A stretch of DNA of 64,000 bases from the NCBI RefSeq assembly GCF_002163855.1, contig NZ_CP019332.1, forward strand, positions 223,213-287,212, given 5' to 3'. The position numbers and the translations under genes are program-made. Of the stretch, positions 1 to 8,352 are shown one piece after another; position 1 is the stretch's first letter, and every line of letters starts with the position of its first letter. Under the pieces are notes generated by a model. The model worked only from the letters and a program-made list of their open reading frames with translations, was not told the origin of the DNA and did no database searches. This stretch comes from Winogradskyella sp. PC-19. GTDB lineage: Bacteria; Bacteroidota; Bacteroidia; Flavobacteriales; Flavobacteriaceae.

Positions 1-118
1 AAATTTTCCAGTCATTTCTGTCTGTATCAGGAATGAAGATGTCTCGCCAAGAACCATCCCAAAAATAAATGTCGTTATTTAATTCTTTCCAATTCAGTTT
101 TTCTAAATGTTTTACAAC
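1..118 (-). CDS. Partial cassette ORF without a visible ATG (left edge)
   Basis: An open frame enters from the window edge and encodes a stretch containing DIYFWDGSWRDIFI, which looks like a real small cytosolic protein. I do not recognise the family with certainty. The frame stays open up to the core GTT of the first recombination site, and an in-frame TAA sits at 122-124. There is no ATG, GTG or TTG between that stop and the conserved protein sequence. Either the start was lost when the cassette formed, or a rare start is used. It is the sixteenth cassette counted from the recombinase. Confidence 0.5.
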
Positions 119-248
119 GGTTTAGTATAACCGTCAGTTACGGGTTTTAAATTACTATTTTTCGATTAAGCACTGACGCTCGCAATTCCGAGTGGATTCG
201 GACGTAGTCGAATCCGCCGTAATTGCGGTTATACATTGTTGTAAACAG
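109..248. repeat. attC-like site 1 (short class)
   Basis: Core AAC at 116-118 and core GTT at 238-240, 125 bp in all. The outer arms GTATAACCGTCAGTTACGG and CCGTAATTGCGGTTATAC pair. The tip is a hairpin of GGATTCG (194-200) with CGAATCC (209-215). Its arm sequence differs from the other sites but the pairing is kept. Confidence 0.85.
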
Positions 249-711
249 TTATTTTTTCAGCGATGTATTTTTCAATCAGTTCTTTGTCCGCTTTATTTTT
301 TAAGATTAATAATTCATTGTTTTTATGTGTCCGATAATTCATTAAGAATTTCGTTTTTCCACTTCGAGTTAATTCCGAATATTCAAATCGATTAGGGTCA
401 AATTTTTCTGCAATCAATTCCATTTTTTGAGTTCGGTCAAGTATTTTTTTCAGTCGTGTCACTTTTCCGCTTTTCTCGTCAATTTTTAATTCCGTATAAT
501 AAATCCAAGAAGCAAATCGATAAAGAGTGTAACCGATTAAAGTCAATATTGCGACAAAAATTCCGACTCCAATTCCGAGAAACCAAATAAGAAAAATGAA
601 TGAAGCAGAAGTCCAAATCATCAGTTCTTTCCAGTTAAATGGAATTCGGTCACTCAAAGTATGAATGTCTCCATTTTTGGAAATTCTAAAATAGTCTTCG
701 TTTTCGTTCAT
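229..711 (-). CDS. Cassette membrane protein, two TM segments
   Basis: 160 residues. Two hydrophobic segments lie at about residues 31-72, followed by a soluble C-terminal half rich in charged residues. The layout resembles small bacterial PH-domain-like membrane proteins, but no family is recognised with confidence. It starts one base after the stop of the upstream 65-residue membrane protein, so the two are probably translated together and form one cassette. The ORF runs through the core and ends inside recombination site 1, so its last residues (TVYNNV) are encoded by the site itself. Confidence 0.75.
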   Translation of the reverse strand: MNENEDYFRISKNGDIHTLSDRIPFNWKELMIWTSASFIFLIWFLGIGVGIFVAILTLIGYTLYRFASWIYYTELKIDEKSGKVTRLKKILDRTQKMELIAEKFDPNRFEYSELTRSGKTKFLMNYRTHKNNELLILKNKADKELIEKYIAEKITVYNNV

Positions 712-909
712 TTAAAATGAGTCGTAAATTAGTTTTATACCAATTGCAAAAAGGATAAATGCACCTAAAATGAATTCAATCGTGAACGACATTCGCATAT
801 AATCTTCATTTTTTCTTTGAGCAACGAATTTCTTTCTTTCGTAATTGTACCATATAATTCCAAGTGCTATTAACAAAGCTCCAAGTAAAAATGTTAGTAC
901 CTTTTCCAT
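712..909 (-). CDS. Small cassette membrane protein, 65 residues
   Basis: Two predicted membrane segments (about residues 5-21 and 43-62) flank a short basic loop with YERKKFVAQRK. It starts about 10 bases inside the core of site 2 and directly abuts the 160-residue membrane protein downstream. A paired function for the two is inferred from their co-packaging in one cassette. No family is recognised. Confidence 0.65.
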   Translation of the reverse strand: MEKVLTFLLGALLIALGIIWYNYERKKFVAQRKNEDYMRMSFTIEFILGAFILFAIGIKLIYDSF

Positions 910-911
910 AA

Positions 912-1114
912 TTGTTTACAACGTTTAGTATATGGCAAGTAGGGCAGTAGAAAGCAATAAACTTTCGGATTTGCACTGAGCCAAAACGTTGTATTTTGTT
1001 TTTATCTTATTCATTTTAAAAGCCAAATCAACGATTTGGCGGTGTTTCAAATAACCACAGGACTTTCAGAAACCACTGAACGCCCTATTTGCTATATACA
1101 TTGTTGTGGTGTCG
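912..1114. repeat. attC-like site 2 (long class)
   Basis: Core AAC at 920-922 and GTT at 1103-1105, 186 bp. The outer arms GTATATGGCAAGTAGGGC and GCCCTATTTGCTATATAC pair with few mismatches. An inner hairpin GCCAAATC / GATTTGGC sits off-centre. The same inner hairpin recurs in the long-class sites at 8726 and 9549. Confidence 0.85.
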
Positions 1115-1117
1115 TTT

Positions 1118-1540
1118 TTATTTTATTTCTTTAATCTTTCCAGTATTATAAAGTTCTTCGAGCATTGGTTTCAATTCCTGCCAATCTATGTCCTTACTCA
1201 TTTCTTTGTATTCATTCGTACTATCTAAATACTCCTTCAAAAACCAAGCATCAATTTTCCCGAACTTTGGTGCATTCGTCAGGATTACTTCAATGTTTTG
1301 TTGTGTTTTTCTTTTATGAAATCCACATTCTCCTCCGTGAAAAGAGTAATTGACTCTTTCAGAAAGTTTACCACTCCTGGGAACCTTTTTGTTTCCTTTC
1401 CAAATTAATTCATCGTATTCCTTTTGAACAGCTATATCGTATTCAAATTTCTTCCCCAATCTGTTCATTAGTTCCATTCCTTCTGAACGATATTCGATAA
1501 TAGCTTTGGCTAATATGTCTAATGTGATTTTTTTATTCAT
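1118..1540 (-). CDS. DUF6896-like cassette protein
   Basis: 140 residues from the ATG at 1540; an upstream TTG extension to 1591 is rejected because it overlaps the preceding gene out of frame. The middle carries YSFHGGECGF and a TNAPKFG-DAWFLKEYL stretch. I associate these with DUF6896, a family of small cytosolic proteins often found in polymorphic toxin/immunity settings; the assignment is from memory. Its start overlaps the stop of the upstream DUF7660-like gene by 8 bases (ATGAATAA), which indicates translational coupling. The function is unknown; an immunity role is speculative. Confidence 0.7.
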   Translation of the reverse strand: MNKKITLDILAKAIIEYRSEGMELMNRLGKKFEYDIAVQKEYDELIWKGNKKVPRSGKLSERVNYSFHGGECGFHKRKTQQNIEVILTNAPKFGKIDAWFLKEYLDSTNEYKEMSKDIDWQELKPMLEELYNTGKIKEIK

Positions 1541-1808
1541 AAAACTTACCTGCATAAAGTAAAAGCGCAAAGCTCTTCCAATTAGGTTCATCCTTTATTT
1601 GTTCGCTGTCTTCACCGTACGCTTCAATGGATTCCAAAAAAGAGGAAATTGTTCCATTTTCCCAACCATTGGCTCCTGAAGAATATGGAGAAGAAGGATT
1701 TGTTTTTTCCTTCTCATCCTCATCAATTTTATCGTCTTTTAGAGCTTTTACAAATTGGAGAAATGTATCCTTTGAGTTTACTCTTTCTAATAATTCATTT
1801 AAATCCAT
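1533..1808 (-). CDS. DUF7660-like cassette protein
   Basis: 91 residues, acidic and cytosolic, with no signal peptide or membrane segment. The pattern NPSSPYSSGANGWENGTI followed by FLESIEAY and a C-terminal W-FALLLYAGKFYE resembles the DUF7660 domain. It is the first gene of a two-gene cassette and overlaps the DUF6896-like gene by 8 bases. Small acidic proteins of this family are commonly annotated as hypothetical. No biochemical role is known to me. Confidence 0.7.
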   Translation of the reverse strand: MDLNELLERVNSKDTFLQFVKALKDDKIDEDEKEKTNPSSPYSSGANGWENGTISSFLESIEAYGEDSEQIKDEPNWKSFALLLYAGKFYE

Positions 1809-1836
1809 TTTAGATGTTCACTTGAGTTTTTTCTAA

Positions 1837-1979
1837 TGCACTACAACGGTCTGGTGTATGATTTCGTTGCGTGTTTAAGCACTAAAGTTAGCAAATAAAA
1901 CACAGATAGAAAGTCCGCTAGGACTTTCGCAAGAAGACTCTAACTAACAATGAATTATACACGGTGTTAGCCTACGTTA
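1837..1979. repeat. attC-like site 3 (short class)
   Basis: Core AAC at 1845-1847 and GTT at 1967-1969, 125 bp. The tip hairpin is GAAAGTCC-GCTA-GGACTTTC. It is very close in sequence to the sites at 13415 and 14767, which suggests copying within the array. Confidence 0.88.
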
Positions 1980-2301
1980 TTTTATTTCCAAATCTAATTT
2001 CTGCAATTATCATCATTGTTATGAAATAAATAAGCGGAATTAGACCAACAAGTATCCAAATCAGATGTTTTTTCCATTCAGGTTTTCTGTTAGACCATAC
2101 AATTAATGGGTGAATTAAAGACCAACAAAGTGAACCAAAAACCAATACTAAATTCAGATAACTACCATATTGATAAATCCAACGATATTCGGAAATTCGA
2201 AATCTTTGCACATAATTCCCAATTAACATTCCAGTCAAACAAATCCCAATGATTATGATTGCTGTCCATTTTGGATTGTATGTTAATTTTGAAAGTTGCA
2301 T
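1972..2301 (-). CDS. Cassette membrane protein, three TM segments
   Basis: 109 residues with about three hydrophobic segments (residues 14-31, 45-65 and 80-103). It abuts the upstream 161-residue membrane protein, whose stop directly precedes this start. The stop TAG lies in the private core sequence of site 3. No family is recognised. Two small membrane proteins in one cassette is an arrangement also seen at 229-909. Confidence 0.65.
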   Translation of the reverse strand: MQLSKLTYNPKWTAIIIIGICLTGMLIGNYVQRFRISEYRWIYQYGSYLNLVLVFGSLCWSLIHPLIVWSNRKPEWKKHLIWILVGLIPLIYFITMMIIAEIRFGNKIT

Positions 2302-2787
2302 CTAAATTAATCCAGCTTTTTTCATTATTCCGAGTGCTTTTTCTGTTTCGTTTGTTCCGTCGTTAAGTGAACCTGGAAGCATAATAAGTCGGCTTTTTAT
2401 TTTCCCTTCATTTTGCTCAAATTCCACTTTGAAGTAACTTCTTGTTAAAAACTTTTTCGCAGGCTTAAATTCCACATTTTTTATTTTATTCCGCTCGATA
2501 ATTGGCGTAGAACTCAAATTCAGGCTTTTAACTAAGCTATACGCAATATAAATTCCAATTCCGCAATAAATAGCGAATTCTATCCAGTCTTCTTTTACGA
2601 TTTTTGTGAACGCTATATAGAATAAAACAATTGACATTATTCCATAAATTCCAAGTATTTGGTAAATGTTATTCCCAGTTGTCAATTCCGCTACATTTCC
2701 AACAATTCCATCACGAGTCAGAACTATCTTGTCAGTCAGAATGTGACAAAATCCAGTTTTGGTTTTAAATTTTTGTTCGTTTTCCAT
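2302..2787 (-). CDS. Cassette membrane protein with PH-like layout
   Basis: 161 residues. A soluble N-terminus (KTGFCHILTDKIVLTRDGI) is followed by two membrane segments (about residues 43-62 and 68-86) and a soluble C-terminal domain. Related flavobacterial proteins are often labelled phosphoribosylaminoimidazole-succinocarboxamide synthase. That name is not supported, because the protein is far too short and has two membrane segments. It is the first gene of the cassette spanning 1967-2800. Confidence 0.7.
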   Translation of the reverse strand: MENEQKFKTKTGFCHILTDKIVLTRDGIVGNVAELTTGNNIYQILGIYGIMSIVLFYIAFTKIVKEDWIEFAIYCGIGIYIAYSLVKSLNLSSTPIIERNKIKNVEFKPAKKFLTRSYFKVEFEQNEGKIKSRLIMLPGSLNDGTNETEKALGIMKKAGLI

Positions 2788-2993
2788 AATGTAGGCTAAC
2801 GGTCTTGTATATGGCTCGTAGCGTGTAAATTAGCTATTAATTTTCGGATTAAGCACAAGCCAGATTTTTAATTTTTATGTTTAATTTTTTATAAATATAA
2901 GTAAATTAAAAATATGGCGAACTCGCAAATATACCTTAACTTAGTTTAAGTAACTGTCTAGCTATGAGCTATATACGTTGTTGTGTGTAGTGC
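2788..2993. repeat. attC-like site 4 (long class)
   Basis: Core AAC at 2798-2800 and GTT at 2980-2982, 185 bp. An inner AT-rich stem pairs GCCAGATTTTTAATTT with AAATTAAAAATATGGC. Its right core GTTGTGTGTA is complementary to the left core at 7905-7913, so the whole 4.9-kb restriction-modification segment is one cassette. Confidence 0.82.
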
Positions 2994-3112
2994 TTTTGCG
3001 TACTACTTGGCTTTAAATAGTTAAATACAGTTCAAATTTGCGCGATGGCGAGACATACTCTTTTACAGTTTTGGTGAAGCTTGGATGAAGCGACTGTAAA
3101 TGTGTATGGCTT
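2994..3112. other. Non-coding 3' flank of the restriction-modification cassette
   Basis: No ORF is seen here. It holds an inverted repeat TTTACAGT / ACTGTAAA around 3062-3100 that could end transcription, and a GCGATGGC motif at 3043. Similar GCGTTGG motifs recur at 3116, 7779 and 7811, so the restriction-modification pair is framed by them inside its cassette. Confidence 0.4.
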
Positions 3113-5932
3113 TTAGCGTTGGCTTTCAGATATGTAATTGTCAATGTTTTCTATAATTTTGTTTGGCGTTAGTTTATCTTTAGGATTACTTCCAATGATA
3201 TGTGGTATATACTTTTCATTTTTCAATTCTGATATAATGTTTGCTTTTGTATTTCCTTTACCAGAGTGATGAAATATTTGACCAGTAACTATGACGGAAA
3301 ATTTACTTTGTCCAATTTGCAATGAGCGAAGTACGTTTGTATTTTGCAATTTACTATTATTAAAAAACTCGATTTTCCAATCCGTAGTTGATACACCAAT
3401 TTTTTCAAAATAATTATTTAACTCCTTTCGAATTAGTGCTTGGTCAGTAACTTCGCCAAGAACGCAAATATTAAATGGATTATCAATTTTAATATCTTTT
3501 TTTGTCCTGTAAACAGGTTGTATTTCATTTAGTGACCTTGAAAGCGTTTCTATATTTTCTTGTGCCTCGTTCAATTGCATTTCCAAGAGTTCGCTTTTAA
3601 ATTTTTCATCTTTTAATTCATCAATTGTTTTCTCAAAATCAGAGAGCCAATCTAAATTTTCCTTTTCCTTTTCTGATTGGTCAGGTTTGCTTTCAATTAA
3701 CTTTTTTTGACTTTGATTATATTTTATCAACCTTTTCTCAAACGATGATTCAAATAGTTCAATTTCTTGGTCTTTTAAAGCGGTAAAGAAAGTAGGGTAG
3801 TCGTTTGGTGAAAGCATAAAGAACCTTACTGTTTCTTTATTCTCGGTTCTTTCTACATAATTTTTTCCCGCTTGTAATTTTAAAGCATTTTCAGGTTTGA
3901 AATCTTTATCATCTTTAATTTCGACGATTATCGTTTCTTTTTTAGTTTTAATCAGAAAGTCAGGATAAAATCCATAATAGAAACCATTTGTTTTCTTATA
4001 TGCAATACCAAAATAGCGACTTTCTCTCTCGCCGTTTTTAAACCACCACAATATATCATCGTCAGTTCTATCAACTTCTTCAATAAAATCTATTTCTGGT
4101 TGTGAGAAATTTATCTTGCCATTTTTATTTTTTTTGACATATAATTTCTGGTCTTGATAGTTTTTTATAATAGACTTATCCGAATTTTCTACAATTTCAT
4201 AATCTGTAAAAATGCTTATGCTTGACGGAATTTCCCAAGAAGTATTAACAACGACTTCATCTTCTCTTGTTGGAAGATTTGCATAAAGGTCTTTTGCTTG
4301 TTCTAATAATCTTCTAATCCTCGGATTATTACTTCGGTTCATAACCACAAGTGATATTTTATCCTCATCTCCAATATCGAATGCTTTTTTAAACCAAGTG
4401 CGAATAGATGATTTTATAACAATTGCTGAACGAGAAATAGCATAAGGCTTTGCCATTTCAGCGCAAAAGTTCGTATAACTTGATGTAATATCATTTATGT
4501 CTTTTCTAATAGATTTTTTATCGGAAAAATCCACTTCTTGCCTTTCATCTGCATCTATACCTTTAACTACTCCTTCTAATCCTACAGTTTTGTGGATTTC
4601 CTTAATGTTTGGATTTATGTCCGACTTCGTATCCAATTCTTTAGCTGAATCTAATAGACATTTTTTAAACGCTCCAGATAATCTTGTAAGTTCTCTTTTT
4701 CTCCTTATAAATTCGCTTGTAAGCTTTATAGGTTTGGAATTTATGTTTTCATCTCTTTCCATTTGTAGTTCACTCACATAATTATTTGCGAGCTCCTGAA
4801 CTATTTCAAAATTGTCAGATGCAGAATATATATAACCATAATTTAATTCAGGATTGTTAACATAATGCTTTTGCTCCGGCATACGCATTATTCTACCTAA
4901 TGTTTGGATATTAAAACTATAGCGTTCTTGTTTCCACTCACGCTGTAAAAAAATTAACGATGCTCTTGGGCAATCCCAACCTAAAGCAATCGCCTCTTTA
5001 AAAATTAATACGTCGACTAGACTGTCATTTGGCTTTACTTTCTCGTCAAGTTCTTTAATATCGACTCCTGAAATTCTTATTTCAAGTTTACCATTTGCAA
5101 TAGTAATGTCTTGGTCTGCCAACAACCCAATAATATAATCTTCTGGGTTTGAACTGTCGGTTTGTTTTTTATTGGGTATTTGTATTAAAAGCAAAGGATT
5201 AATATTTGTTCCCTCATTTTCATACATTTTTTTTAATTGTTTTCTTTTATTTAGAGCAACCTCAAGTAAGTCTTTATTTTCACGAATTTTTTTGCTACTC
5301 GGATTAATTCTCACTTCACTTTTAATCATTCCCTGTGCAATTACTTTTGCCAAAGGAATATCTATTAATGAACCGTTAATACTTGATGGCGTAGCAGTCA
5401 TCTCAATAATTAAAGTGGGATTTATTTCATCGATGACTTCTTTCGCCTTTTCAGCTTTTGCAGTTCTATGACTTTCATCAATAATGAGAATTATCTCTCT
5501 ATCTTCTTCACGAGTATTACTGACTACAGATTTTAAATTTTTATCTAATTCGTTTTCAAGTCGAAAAGAATTATTTTTTTTAATTAAGCTATCCCAATTA
5601 ATAAATACAATTTCGTTTTCTTCTATTAAATTATTTTGTAAATCATCAATAGTTATACATTCAAGCAATTTCTCATCTTCTAAATATCGAGTTAAACTTT
5701 CTCTACTTTGTTCGTGTAAAGAATTAACTGACAGCCAAATGAAGGAATAAGATTTATCAGCTTGTTCTTTAACAAGTTTAGTTAATGATTGAGAAATCAT
5801 ATAAGTTTTACCTGAACCAGTTGGTGCTTTGAAAACTATAGTTCCTTGTTCTCTATACTCATCATTTAATAATTTAATTGCAGTATCTGTAAGCTCATTC
5901 ACATATTCCTGCTGATATGGTATGTGTTTCAT
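3113..5932 (-). CDS. res: Type III restriction enzyme Res subunit
   Basis: 939 residues, a normal length for Res (usually 900-1000). Helicase motifs are in order: Walker A APTGSGKT at 36-43, DESH at about 152, a TATPSS motif, and TLGRIMRMPEQK as motif VI. A PD-(D/E)xK-type nuclease follows at about 650-675 (FYPDFLI, then VEIKDD). Together with Mod it cuts unmethylated DNA after ATP-driven movement between sites. Its start overlaps the mod stop by 4 bases (ATGA). About 120 residues after the nuclease (from about 815) form an extra C-terminal domain I do not recognise. The gene lies entirely within one integron-like cassette. Confidence 0.92.
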   Translation of the reverse strand: MKHIPYQQEYVNELTDTAIKLLNDEYREQGTIVFKAPTGSGKTYMISQSLTKLVKEQADKSYSFIWLSVNSLHEQSRESLTRYLEDEKLLECITIDDLQNNLIEENEIVFINWDSLIKKNNSFRLENELDKNLKSVVSNTREEDREIILIIDESHRTAKAEKAKEVIDEINPTLIIEMTATPSSINGSLIDIPLAKVIAQGMIKSEVRINPSSKKIRENKDLLEVALNKRKQLKKMYENEGTNINPLLLIQIPNKKQTDSSNPEDYIIGLLADQDITIANGKLEIRISGVDIKELDEKVKPNDSLVDVLIFKEAIALGWDCPRASLIFLQREWKQERYSFNIQTLGRIMRMPEQKHYVNNPELNYGYIYSASDNFEIVQELANNYVSELQMERDENINSKPIKLTSEFIRRKRELTRLSGAFKKCLLDSAKELDTKSDINPNIKEIHKTVGLEGVVKGIDADERQEVDFSDKKSIRKDINDITSSYTNFCAEMAKPYAISRSAIVIKSSIRTWFKKAFDIGDEDKISLVVMNRSNNPRIRRLLEQAKDLYANLPTREDEVVVNTSWEIPSSISIFTDYEIVENSDKSIIKNYQDQKLYVKKNKNGKINFSQPEIDFIEEVDRTDDDILWWFKNGERESRYFGIAYKKTNGFYYGFYPDFLIKTKKETIIVEIKDDKDFKPENALKLQAGKNYVERTENKETVRFFMLSPNDYPTFFTALKDQEIELFESSFEKRLIKYNQSQKKLIESKPDQSEKEKENLDWLSDFEKTIDELKDEKFKSELLEMQLNEAQENIETLSRSLNEIQPVYRTKKDIKIDNPFNICVLGEVTDQALIRKELNNYFEKIGVSTTDWKIEFFNNSKLQNTNVLRSLQIGQSKFSVIVTGQIFHHSGKGNTKANIISELKNEKYIPHIIGSNPKDKLTPNKIIENIDNYISESQR

Positions 5933-7722
5933 TTATTCTTAAGTTTTGCAATTTTACGATAAACGTTAAGTATCACTTCTGGAATAGGTTTAACTTTAAA
6001 TTTTTTATTCAAATTTTCAAAATCTTCTTCCATATAATTATGGTCATAACTGAATACATAAATTACTATTTTTCTTATATCCTTCAGCTTATTTAAAGCC
6101 ATACAGCATTCTTCAATAAAATCTTCATCGTAAATAATTGCAGTATGTTGGTTTGTATTTTTGAAAATTGCGAACTTACTTTCTTTTGAATTATCCAAGA
6201 CAACGTCAAAAGTATTCTCTGAAATACAGAGTAATTCTGTACTTTTCGCAACCAAATTTCGTTTATCATTGTCGGTTAAAACAAATGGTACATAATCTGT
6301 TTTGAAGTATTTTAAATTTGCTGGAATACCTTCAATTTCATTATAACCATCAATAACTTTTTGTATTCTTGGATAGGTCACTTCTTCACAAATATTATTT
6401 TCATTATTTGTACAAAGAATAATTTGTCTTTGACCTCCATCCATTTTATTTAATTCGATGACCGCTTGACCAGTTGTTCCACTACCAGCAAAGAAGTCAA
6501 GAATTTTAGCATTCTTATTCCCTGTTATAAAAATGATATCCTTTATTAATTCTAAAGGTTTTGGATTATTAAAAGCCTCATAACCTAATATTGCTTTCAG
6601 TTGATTTGTACCGTTACCGCTACTATATTCTGGACGATATAAAACCGATTTGGGTTTTTTTGATGGTAAATCTCCTAATTTTGGTCTTTGTTTTTTGTTT
6701 AAAGTAATTCCATTTTTTGTACGTGAGACTATAATATCGTTTATGTGAGTTCTAAATTTATGCTCAAAACCCCAAGTCCACCTCAAAAGTTGTTTTTTTG
6801 AATTAATAGGAAGAACAACTTCATATCCTTTTTTAGAATATTTTTTTATTAAGCTGTCAACATATTCATCATTAAATGTGTTTGATTCCTTGTCAAAAAT
6901 TCTATTGTATTCCTTTTCTTTTATTAAGCTAACTTTATCTTTTTTTACCAAAAGTGGAAAATACATTTGTTCTCTATCTTCTCGAAATTTTTCTTTTCCA
7001 TCTGCTAAAATTCCACGTCCTTTTTTATAAGGACCAATTTCGTCTGTAAGCCACTCATCATCTGAATCTTCTTCAATATTAAATTCTAAAATTGATGCTT
7101 GTGTTTTAGATTTAGCATAAAATAGTGTGTATTCGTGAGTTCCTGCAAAACCAAATTGGTCTTGGTTTCCTTTATGGTTCATAATTGTCGGAACTGTCGC
7201 TATATGATTTAGTTCGCCAAATATTTTATCGCAGAGAAGTTTTAGGTTAAAAACCTCGTTGTCATCAATTGATATAGCTATTACACCAGAATTTTTTAAA
7301 AGATTTTTAGCTAAACGTAATCGTTTATTCATAAAAGAAAGCCAAGTACTATGCCTGAATCTATCTTCTTGTTTTATGAATCTATCATTATATCTAAAAT
7401 CAGTTTTTCCCTTTTTATCGGTTTTTCCTGTGTTATATGGTGGGTCAATATAAATAACATCAATACCTTTTTTGTGAGTAAAATTAAGTGTGTATAAAGT
7501 ATGATAATTATCTCCTTCAAATATGAAGTGCGTAGGTTTTTTAGTGTCTTTTTTTATTTCTCGTTTTTTATCCTCAACTAAAACTGGCAATTCTTTTTCA
7601 CATTTGTCTGCTATTCTCTCGGGCTTATCTTCCCATACCAATCCATAACCTTTTTTTTCAAGTCTTTCTAATTTGGCAATTAGTTGTTGTTTAGAATAAT
7701 TTTCGTATTTGGTTTTCGCCAT
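5929..7722 (-). CDS. mod: Type III adenine-specific DNA methyltransferase Mod subunit
   Basis: 597 residues. The catalytic motif DPPYNTG (about residue 93) comes before the SAM-binding motif DFFAGSGTT (about residue 411), the order of beta-class amino-methyltransferases such as Mod of type III systems. The long segment between them is the target recognition region. The N-terminus (YENYSKQQLIAKLERLEKKGYGLVWE) is typical of this Mod branch and supports the ATG at 7722. It methylates one strand of the recognition site, guides Res and protects host DNA. A 4-base overlap couples it to res. Confidence 0.93.
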   Translation of the reverse strand: MAKTKYENYSKQQLIAKLERLEKKGYGLVWEDKPERIADKCEKELPVLVEDKKREIKKDTKKPTHFIFEGDNYHTLYTLNFTHKKGIDVIYIDPPYNTGKTDKKGKTDFRYNDRFIKQEDRFRHSTWLSFMNKRLRLAKNLLKNSGVIAISIDDNEVFNLKLLCDKIFGELNHIATVPTIMNHKGNQDQFGFAGTHEYTLFYAKSKTQASILEFNIEEDSDDEWLTDEIGPYKKGRGILADGKEKFREDREQMYFPLLVKKDKVSLIKEKEYNRIFDKESNTFNDEYVDSLIKKYSKKGYEVVLPINSKKQLLRWTWGFEHKFRTHINDIIVSRTKNGITLNKKQRPKLGDLPSKKPKSVLYRPEYSSGNGTNQLKAILGYEAFNNPKPLELIKDIIFITGNKNAKILDFFAGSGTTGQAVIELNKMDGGQRQIILCTNNENNICEEVTYPRIQKVIDGYNEIEGIPANLKYFKTDYVPFVLTDNDKRNLVAKSTELLCISENTFDVVLDNSKESKFAIFKNTNQHTAIIYDEDFIEECCMALNKLKDIRKIVIYVFSYDHNYMEEDFENLNKKFKVKPIPEVILNVYRKIAKLKNK

Positions 7723-7901
7723 TTAGGTTATTTCGGTTTTGTTTTTTTACGGCACTAAAAATAATTAATTCAAATTGAGCGTTGGCAAAAAACAGCTCTT
7801 TTATTTTTAAGCGTTGGTAGTTCGCGCTGGAAAAAATAAATGTGCTGTTTGTGCGTTTGGCTTTTTTAGTTCAAATGTTCAATTTTAGCACGATTTTTTG
7901 C
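7723..7901. other. Leader region of the restriction-modification cassette
   Basis: About 180 bases lie between mod and the recombination site, unlike most cassettes where the start codon sits 10-20 bases from the core. There is room here for a private promoter; no clean TAnnTTTG box was found. Motifs GAGCGTTGGC (7777-7786) and AAGCGTTGG (7809-7817) match motifs in the 3' flank. Confidence 0.4.
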
Positions 7902-8044
7902 ATTACACACAACGTGTTCGTGTATGGTTAGTTGCGTTGGCTAGCAACTAAATTAGTAAAAGAAAACGAACCAGAGGAAAATCCGTAGGATTTTCCGAGT
8001 ACACACAAACTAGCAATTGGCTATACACGTTGTTGTACGCAGGT
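7902..8044. repeat. attC-like site 5 (short class)
   Basis: Core AAC at 7911-7913 and GTT at 8032-8034, 124 bp. The tip hairpin is GGAAAATCC-GTA-GGATTTTCC. The outer arms GTGTATGGTTAGTTGCG and CTAGCAATTGGCTATACAC pair. Confidence 0.88.
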
Positions 8045-8046
8045 TT

Positions 8047-8352
8047 TTATTTTTTCGATTCTCTGTATTTATATTTTCCATTCTTAAAAACTAAAAAGTG
8101 AGACATACTTAAAATATCTCTATTCCCTTTAATCTTTGTAATTAAGTACCATTCTTCGTTGTCAGAAGTCGTTAGTGGATTATTCCAATCAACTTCAATG
8201 AATTCAGGTTGTTGTTTTTGAACTTCGGTTATGTTTAGTTCAGCCTCAATATTGTCAACCCATTCTATTGTATCATTGTAGTAATCTTTGCAACTAACAA
8301 TAACTACAATTAAGAATAAAAAGATAAAATTCTTAAGGATACTAAATTTCAT
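8047..8352 (-). CDS. Cassette lipoprotein, 101 residues
   Basis: An N-terminal hydrophobic signal of about 20 residues ends in VIVSC, a lipobox, so the mature protein is probably a lipid-anchored envelope protein of about 80 residues. It contains EEWYLITKIKG and a Lys-rich end. It overlaps the upstream 122-residue gene by 4 bases, giving a two-gene cassette. No family is recognised. Confidence 0.65.
   Translation of the reverse strand: MKFSILKNFIFLFLIVVIVSCKDYYNDTIEWVDNIEAELNITEVQKQQPEFIEVDWNNPLTTSDNEEWYLITKIKGNRDILSMSHFLVFKNGKYKYRESKK

Noticed and set aside
1541-1591. N-terminal extension of the DUF6896-like gene
   Set aside because: It begins with a non-ATG codon and overlaps the preceding gene; the ATG at 1540 gives the usual 8-base coupling overlap.
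2302-2787. Phosphoribosylaminoimidazole-succinocarboxamide synthase, a label often given to similar proteins
   Set aside because: The protein has 161 residues and two membrane segments and no PurC motifs.
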